Source: Lyophyllum atratum
Lineage: Eukaryota; Basidiomycota; Agaricomycetes; Agaricales; Lyophyllaceae
Direction of reading: 5' to 3'
Assembly: GCA_014905825.1 (NCBI GenBank)
Contig: JACGCN010000016.1
Coordinates: 992,001 to 1,056,000 of the forward strand
DNA: 64,000 bases
In this document: piece after piece, positions 58,072 to 64,000 of the stretch
How positions within the stretch are numbered: position 1 is the first letter of the stretch
Layout: the number at the start of each line of letters is the position of its first letter
The notes under the pieces: generated by a model
Seen by the model: only the letters and a program-made list of their open reading frames with translations
Told to the model about the DNA's origin: nothing
The model's database searches: none
Program-made: the position numbers and the translations under genes

Positions 58072-60144
58072 TTAAGAAGTCACTATGGCCAAACCACATC
58101 AGTATACCAACATAAACGATAGGAAGAAAAAACCCACTGTAACTAGCCGGATCAATGTGGTCAGGGAGTTCGGGAACTGCTACCTCGAACCTCGACTGAA
58201 TCGCAGACATGACCCCCTGGTCGGCCTCCGACGACTGGAATGTGATCGCAAGACCCTTGGTGCCGAAACGACCAGCACGACTGCACATGTCCATTAGTTT
58301 CCTCGTAAAGTGACTACAAGAATGAAGACACGTACCCCACACGATGCAGGTAGCTGTCAGCGTCAGGCGGGCAATCGTAGTTGATAACAATGTTGACACG
58401 TTCCACGTCAATACCACGACCGAAGATATCCGTGGCAACGAGGATACGCTTCTCGAAGGCCTTGAATGCAGTATATCGGTTGATGCTAGGTAGGGCATGA
58501 GGTGAGGTCGTTGGGAAAGGCCTTGAAAAGGTCCACGTACCGCTCCTCCTGTTGCAGACCAGAGTGGATGCTGATACTAGGGAAGTTGCATGACACCAAA
58601 AGCTTGTCGAGCTCGATCGCCCGCGCAACAGACTTCACGAAAATAACGACCTACGGAGATCATAAGAATGACGGTTTTTTGGGAAATGGCACGATGTACT
58701 TACTTGGTTGAACTCCAACGTGTCCAACAGCTCGTTCAACTTCCTATTCTTCGCAGCCTCCTCGAGCTTCACATAATGCTGCTGGAGACCGTGCAGCGTT
58801 AGCTTCGTCTCATCATCGACAAAGATCTCCAGAGGCTGTGAGTGGAAAGGATTTATAAGCATTGGTTCCAAAATATTGACGCGAAGATGACTTACATTGG
58901 CCATGAATTTCTTGCAAGTTGCCCTAATCTCCTTCGCCAATGTCGCACTGAACATCATGACTTGCTTGTGATGAGGTGTCGCTCGGAAAATTTCTTGAAC
59001 ATCGCGGCGCATGTCTAAGGTGGGGCAGTGTCGATATTAGATATTTGCGGTGGTGAAAACGGGAATGCAAAAAGGGAAGAAGAAGAATGCGAAGGTTCAT
59101 AAAGAGAAAACAGCAAGGGACAGCGGGTTGAAGATCCTCGGTGGTCGCTTGCAAAGTTCGCTCGAGTGATGGTTCTTCAGTCGCCAGACTCTCCCCCAGC
59201 CTCAACATTAACCTAGACCCAAATCCTAACAACCGCTTCCAGATCGCGATGGATGTTGCCAACGCTCATGGGGCATGGTGAAGGAATGTAGACAAGCCAA
59301 GTGAAGCCAAGGGCCCGATGCATAGACGAATATAAAGGGGACGTGGATGATGTGGGGCCGGAAATTCGCAGGACTAACCGAGCTGTTCGAGCATTTTGTC
59401 GCACTCGTCCAGGACGAAATGCTTCACGTTTTTCGCATCTAACACTTTGTCGCGGGCAAGGGCGTTCAACCGACCGGGTGTCGCGACGACGATGTGCGGG
59501 CACTTGCTCTTGTCGCGTAGGAGCTCGGCGTCTTTTGTGACTGGCGTCCCGCCGTAGAAGGTGCTTACACGCACATCTGGCATGTACTTGGCAAAGCGGG
59601 AGTATTCATTCTTGATTTGGAAGGCCAGTTCGCGTGTATGGCACAGGACGAGGACAGAGACTTCTCCATTCACGGGCTCGAGTTGTTGCAGGGTCGCCAA
59701 AACAAAGACGGCGGTTTTTCCGTGACCAGACTTGGCTTGACAGAGGACGTCCATTCCAAGGACTGCTTGAGGAATACACTCTTGTTGAACTATGACCGAA
59801 AAAATTATTATTTTGGTTTCAAGGCAGATTAAGTGTGCAACGAACCCTCCGATGGATGCTCGAATCCCAAATCACTGATGGCTCGTCGAAGTTCAGGCTT
59901 TAGCAGGAAGTCCCTGTTGGTGGAAAAAGGAGACCGCAAGGTGAGCAAAACGCGGGGCAAAAGATGAAAAGAAAGGCACCGACCTGAAACCCGTTGAATG
60001 GATTCCAGAGAAGTTTTTCTTCTCCTTGTCGTCGCCCTCAGCGCCTCCTGCGACACCGTTAGCCCCAGATAGGGCTACACCGCCGTTCGGGATATCGTGC
60101 TCATCCTCGTAGTCGATAAGATCCTCGTTGTCGTTGCCGCTCAT
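58072..60144 (-). CDS. SUB2: Sub2/UAP56 DEAD-box RNA helicase
   Basis: A 434-residue ATP-dependent RNA helicase for spliceosome assembly and mRNA export (TREX). Exons: 60144..59984, 59913..59846, 59789..59379, 59014..58896, 58835..58704, 58650..58541, 58485..58336, 58280..58138 and 58082..58072. Motifs in order: Q motif region ([16 protein letters not shown]), Walker [30 protein letters not shown] in place of DEAD as is typical of this family, [14 protein letters not shown] and HRVGRAGRFG. The last exon is 11 nt and completes the conserved ending DPASYMTS. Intron 3 (59015-59378) is 364 nt, several times longer than its neighbours. Identification is firm. Confidence 0.96.
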
Positions 60145-60354
60145 TTTGTGTAAGAAAAAGCAAGAAAAGCAGGGGGAGAAAAAGCAGGGAGAAGGTGAGT
60201 GTCAAAGAGTCGTGGTGGTTGAATGGAAAGTTAGAGTCAGGGCAGGAGCGAGACGCCTGCCTCTCATTGGCTGTGCTGAGACCAAACAAACACAACACCT
60301 CGCCGCACGGACCACTTTTTATTCTTCGACACGATGACCACGAAGTACCTAATG

Positions 60355-63294
60355 TCAGCCTATAATCTCTGTGGCGCGTCGTACTAGCTCCTTTACATCC
60401 ACCTCTGATCTCGCCGCGAGGAACTCCAACGCTTTTGCCAATAAATCATTTAGTAACTCTGTCTGAGTTCCCATGTGCTTTCGCATGAACGCGACTGAAA
60501 GCGCTGTCGCCCACACCTTAGCATCCACGTCCAGATTATTTGCCTCATCCACCGCGTTTGATCCCACGATACGACGAAACGAATCATCCAGTTGGAAAGA
60601 CCCGTCGAAAGACTGCAAGCGCACAAGCTGGACGACCTCTGGAGGCGCAGGAGGGGCAGCTGGCGGACGTACCGGCAGGCCGCTCTTTGTCTGCGACCTT
60701 CGCTGACGTTCCTCCGGCGGCGCCAAGTCCAAGGGTGCGATTTTTGGTGAGGGTTGGCCCTGCCTCTGCTGCTCTTCGTCAGATAGTGGGCCCATCTCTG
60801 GACTGGATGGCGGACTCCAGTCGCACAATTCACAAGATTCCAAAGAGCTGAGCGTTGAGAACGTCTCGTAACTCTCAACACTACCCTCGCTCCGATTGTC
60901 CTCGTCATCTTCCGCACCCTTATCACTTGGTATCGGTGAGGCCGGCGGAGAGTCCAACCAAGAACCCGGTAGTGCCTGATTTCCTTCAAGGATCATGTTT
61001 GATCCAAGCCCCAAGTATTGAGCAAGGAAACCTAGGTATGATTGGAAGAGAGAACCTGGAAGTGAACCTTGTGTATCGGCATAGGAGGCCACCGGACTGG
61101 AGCTTCTTCGGCGCTGTCCGCGTCCACGGGATCGCCGTGCATCATCCTGGCCAGAGTCCACTGCGACGAAGGATGTATGTTGGCTTACGAGCTGATACTT
61201 CTCGCCAAGACGAACAATGACTGCCTTGCGTATATCGTCATCCGATGCTGGGAGCATAGCTGTCGGAAGCGGTGCCCTACCCTCCTCATGCTCTTGAATC
61301 AACCCCCACGCCGCAAGTGTGTGTATCAGAGGCAACCCTTGGTCATTGCCTACTAGCTGAACACCCCGGATTGGAATGGTCAGCTCGAAGGGACCACCGC
61401 CGAGATCTCCGCGCAATATAACCTCTTTTGGAACACGGCTCCGCTTCAGAGTGATTATAACGTAGACGTTCATACGCGTCCCCGCGTGAATGTCATGTAT
61501 CTCAGTCGGGACTTGTTGAATCACCGGCGGTTGCGTTATGGCGACCGTCCTCGAGGACAGGGTTTGGCTCAAGAAGTTCACTGTCGGCGTCCTGAGATGT
61601 TCGCTAGCTAGCCCCCAATCGACGGTTGTGTTGCGAACAAAGGGCGTTCTCCCAGCGGTGAACAGGCGCGCGCACTTCCCTAGTATACTCTCTGTGTCGA
61701 TTGCGTAGAGGCTGACGCCATTGCCTGCTCTGGCGATGCCATCGCATGTAGCAGTAGAGACGCCACTACCGATGCCGAGAGTAAATACGCGCAGAGGAGC
61801 ATGCGCTGGAGAACGTTTTACTGCCTCCCCAACGACTACCATTGCTTCATCGCCATACGCCTTGGTCAACGAAAAAGCGATATGGTCATTTTTCAATGCA
61901 CATACGATCAACATGACCTCACCTCTCCGTCGGTAAGGACAAAGACTGCTGTTGGCATCCTTTCGTCCCGGCAGTCCAGCACACATCGTAGAGCGTTACC
62001 TATTTCGGTGCCACCGTTCACTTGGATGGAGTCGACGTAGGCGGTCTACACCAAACAAGAGGATCAGTGGAAGGTCAAAATTGCCATACGAATTACATAC
62101 CGCGTTCTTCAAAGATGCTTCGTTATATTCAAGGCTTCGCTTCCAGAGACCACTCACGGAGTCGTCAAATATGAAGACATTGAACACAGTACCACGAGCC
62201 GGAAGCATGCGGAGCAAAAGGTTCAAAGTGTCCTTGGCAGTCGCAATACGACCGCCGCCCATACTTCCGCTTCGATCGACGAGAAAAAGATACTCCTGGG
62301 CAGTAATAGGTGGCAGGCAAAACCTCGGTACAAGAGTCAATTGCATAGCGATCGTGCGATATCCATGTTTTGAATCCTGCAGAAGCTCGCCGAAGCATCG
62401 AGGAGAGTCAAGCCCGTCCGCGCGGATGATCAACACAAAATCGCGGTCAAGGAACGATGTTGACCGGTACTTGATAGTTGAGCGACGACCAGATTCTCCG
62501 CCTCCATGCTTAATATATTTAGTTTCCGAAATTTCGTCGCCGTGGCTCGGGCTGACAATTCCTAGGATGCGCCCACTCGTCTGGACCTGACAGGCTATGC
62601 TGATCCTTGTATGGGCCGCTGGTCTGGTCGCTGTGGTTAGCCCTAAGGGCGGTGTTCCGTAACGCTCGCCGATGCCCCTCGAGAGCTGGAATCGGATGTC
62701 ATCTGCGTTATCGTCGTTCGCCAGGCTCATCACATACTATGTATCTCTTGTGAACTCTGAAAGTTTGAAGGGAAGTGATAACTTACCTCTAAATGAATTT
62801 GGACCGTTGCATTTGCAGGTACTGACCCGATAGAGATCGTGAAAACTTTAAATCTCATATAAGTTGAGGATGAAACATAGAATGAAAACACGAACTATCA
62901 TCCGTCACATAAACGGCCAAGCCGGCAAGTTGACCTGCACGGACAGCTTCTTCGTATTCATGTTGCGCAGACTCCCTCTCCTTTGCGACTCCAGTGACGG
63001 TTCGGCCGTCAGATGTTGTCATGTTGAATGCACATATCGCTGCACTGGCAGGGACTGGGAACATATATTTGCAGCGGCTTGTACAGGCATCAAGTGGGTT
63101 GCTGTATGTTTGGCTTAAAGTGACTTTCGCCGATACTAATAGCCAATTTCCGAACATTAGAATACGTGGTGGAGTAAAAGGTGTCACTCGCCATCGACAA
63201 TGACGACCTTGACGCGTATTTCTTCAAGAGGTAAATGAATAGTGTCTGGAACCCCAGTTGATGAGAGAGCATACGAAACGCCAGTCCGACTCAT
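60355..63294 (-). CDS. VIT and von Willebrand factor A domain protein
   Basis: An 888-residue protein in six exons: 63294..63192, 63135..62896, 62845..62787, 62736..62101, 62045..61923 and 61860..60355. The VIT domain includes AKVTLSQTYSNP, MFPVPASAAICAFNM, KERESAQHEYEEAVRAGQLAGL and FTISIGSVPANATV. The VWA domain has an intact metal site: FLVDRSGSMGGGRI (DxSxS), GGTEIG and VLTDGE. A Ser/Pro/Arg-rich low-complexity region follows, then a conserved helical C-terminus (LQSFDGSFQLDDSF, then WATALSVAFM), as in vault-PARP and inter-alpha-inhibitor relatives. Intron 1 (63136-63191) needs a GC donor, GATG|GCGAGT, to join VDV to SAKV. No signal peptide is seen, so it is probably intracellular. The function of fungal members is not established. 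Confidence 0.88.
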
Positions 63295-64000
63295 ATTGCT
63301 GAGAGGATGTGAGGCAGCTGGGACGCCGAGAGCAAGGCATTAGAGCTTATGACCTCTCATCGAAGCTCCCTACCACGAGGCCGTTTCAACGTGTTTATAG
63401 CCTGGGCTACACGAGTCACAAAATTGCCGCGAAGGGATTAAGAGGGCTAATGTTGCGTGAATCGTGTCCAGAAGAATACCTCATTAGAGTGGACTGCTGT
63501 GGTCTGCTCAGGGGCTCGGACCAAAGGCGACAAATGAGGCATCACTGGAATTGGGGGAGAAGAGACACCAGTCGAAGTTCACAGACCCGGTGGTCTCGTA
63601 GAAGGGATCCGGAGCGACCTCCCTCTACCTCTTCTTTGACCCTACATGATTCAGGGCGATCATGGGTCGGCCAACATCGATGGGCGCGGTTATGGCTGCG
63701 ATACGAATCGCATGCATGATTTTCGAGTCGGCCGACCTGTAGATGGACAACTTGAAGTATGAGAGTTCCGGAGCAAGGTTTGCGGCAAAGTTTATGTTTC
63801 GGACGTGGTTTGCGACATGTCCACTCAGGTCTTCAGAGGGAGTCAGAGGGACAAGTCAAGGACAAGTGGATATCGCCGATAACAACCGATAAGGTTACCA
63901 GAAACGATTGTAGTGGTGTCGGCCCGCGTAACGCCGACGTTACATCACTGATTTTTTCAACTACTTTTCCCCTTCCGGCACGAACGTAACGGTGCGTGAA
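63295..64000. other. Upstream region of the VIT/VWA gene to the window edge
   Basis: About 700 bp. Open frames on the plus strand (for example 63309-63719) have no family resemblance. A perfect 6-bp-arm palindrome, GTAACG-CCGA-CGTTAC, lies at 63928-63943. No gene is supported; a neighbour may begin beyond the edge. Confidence 0.5.

Noticed and set aside
63928..63943. Palindrome GTAACG-CCGA-CGTTAC as a terminator or binding site
   Set aside because: Short arms, no T-tract, and no nearby gene end to tie it to; could be chance.
1..64000. CRISPR arrays, insertion sequences, tRNA or rRNA genes
   Set aside because: I scanned for repeat-spacer patterns, terminal inverted repeats with transposase frames, and tRNA A/B boxes and found none that hold up by eye.

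Overview
This window is nuclear DNA of a filamentous basidiomycete, most likely an agaricomycete. The genes are packed closely and cut by many short introns, mostly 45-65 bp. The gene content is fungal: peroxin 10, Fpg-type glycosylase, a Pho85-type kinase, a hybrid histidine kinase and secreted CBM19-like proteins. The cytoplasmic dynein heavy chain is encoded here without its N-terminal tail. As I recall, a two-gene dynein heavy chain is reported for Agaricomycetes. I see no tRNA, rRNA, CRISPR array or transposon.

Layout. 1-3.6 kb: the 3' part of a p23/Sba1 co-chaperone gene, then a DUF4246 gene. 3.8-9.9 kb: two divergent paralogues of a secreted protein, one with an added CBM19-like module, flanking a HAD phosphatase gene; tandem duplications and CGG/CCG motifs lie in the intergenic DNA. 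10.3-13.1 kb: two head-to-head pairs, MGR2/PEX10 and SmE/dynein. 13.1-24.5 kb: the dynein motor gene, 20 exons and 3,473 residues. 24.7-35.7 kb: homoserine kinase, a Q/A/P-rich protein, mitochondrial ribosomal protein mL43 and two low-complexity proteins. 36.2-42.6 kb: an MFS transporter, a secreted alpha/beta-hydrolase and an Fpg/Nei DNA glycosylase. 43.0-47.3 kb: UTP5 and PHO85. 47.6-57.8 kb: a very large hybrid histidine kinase with a pseudokinase head. 58.1-63.3 kb: the SUB2 RNA helicase and a VIT/VWA protein.

No single pathway unites the window; most genes are housekeeping genes in conserved cell-biology roles. The exon structures were rebuilt by hand from splice signals, reading frame and family conservation. 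Where all exons are listed, their lengths sum to a whole number of codons. The most notable signals are the tail-less dynein gene, a 4-nt microexon in MGR2, at least five GC-AG introns, the pseudokinase and degenerate receiver in the histidine kinase, and the divergent pair of secreted paralogues.
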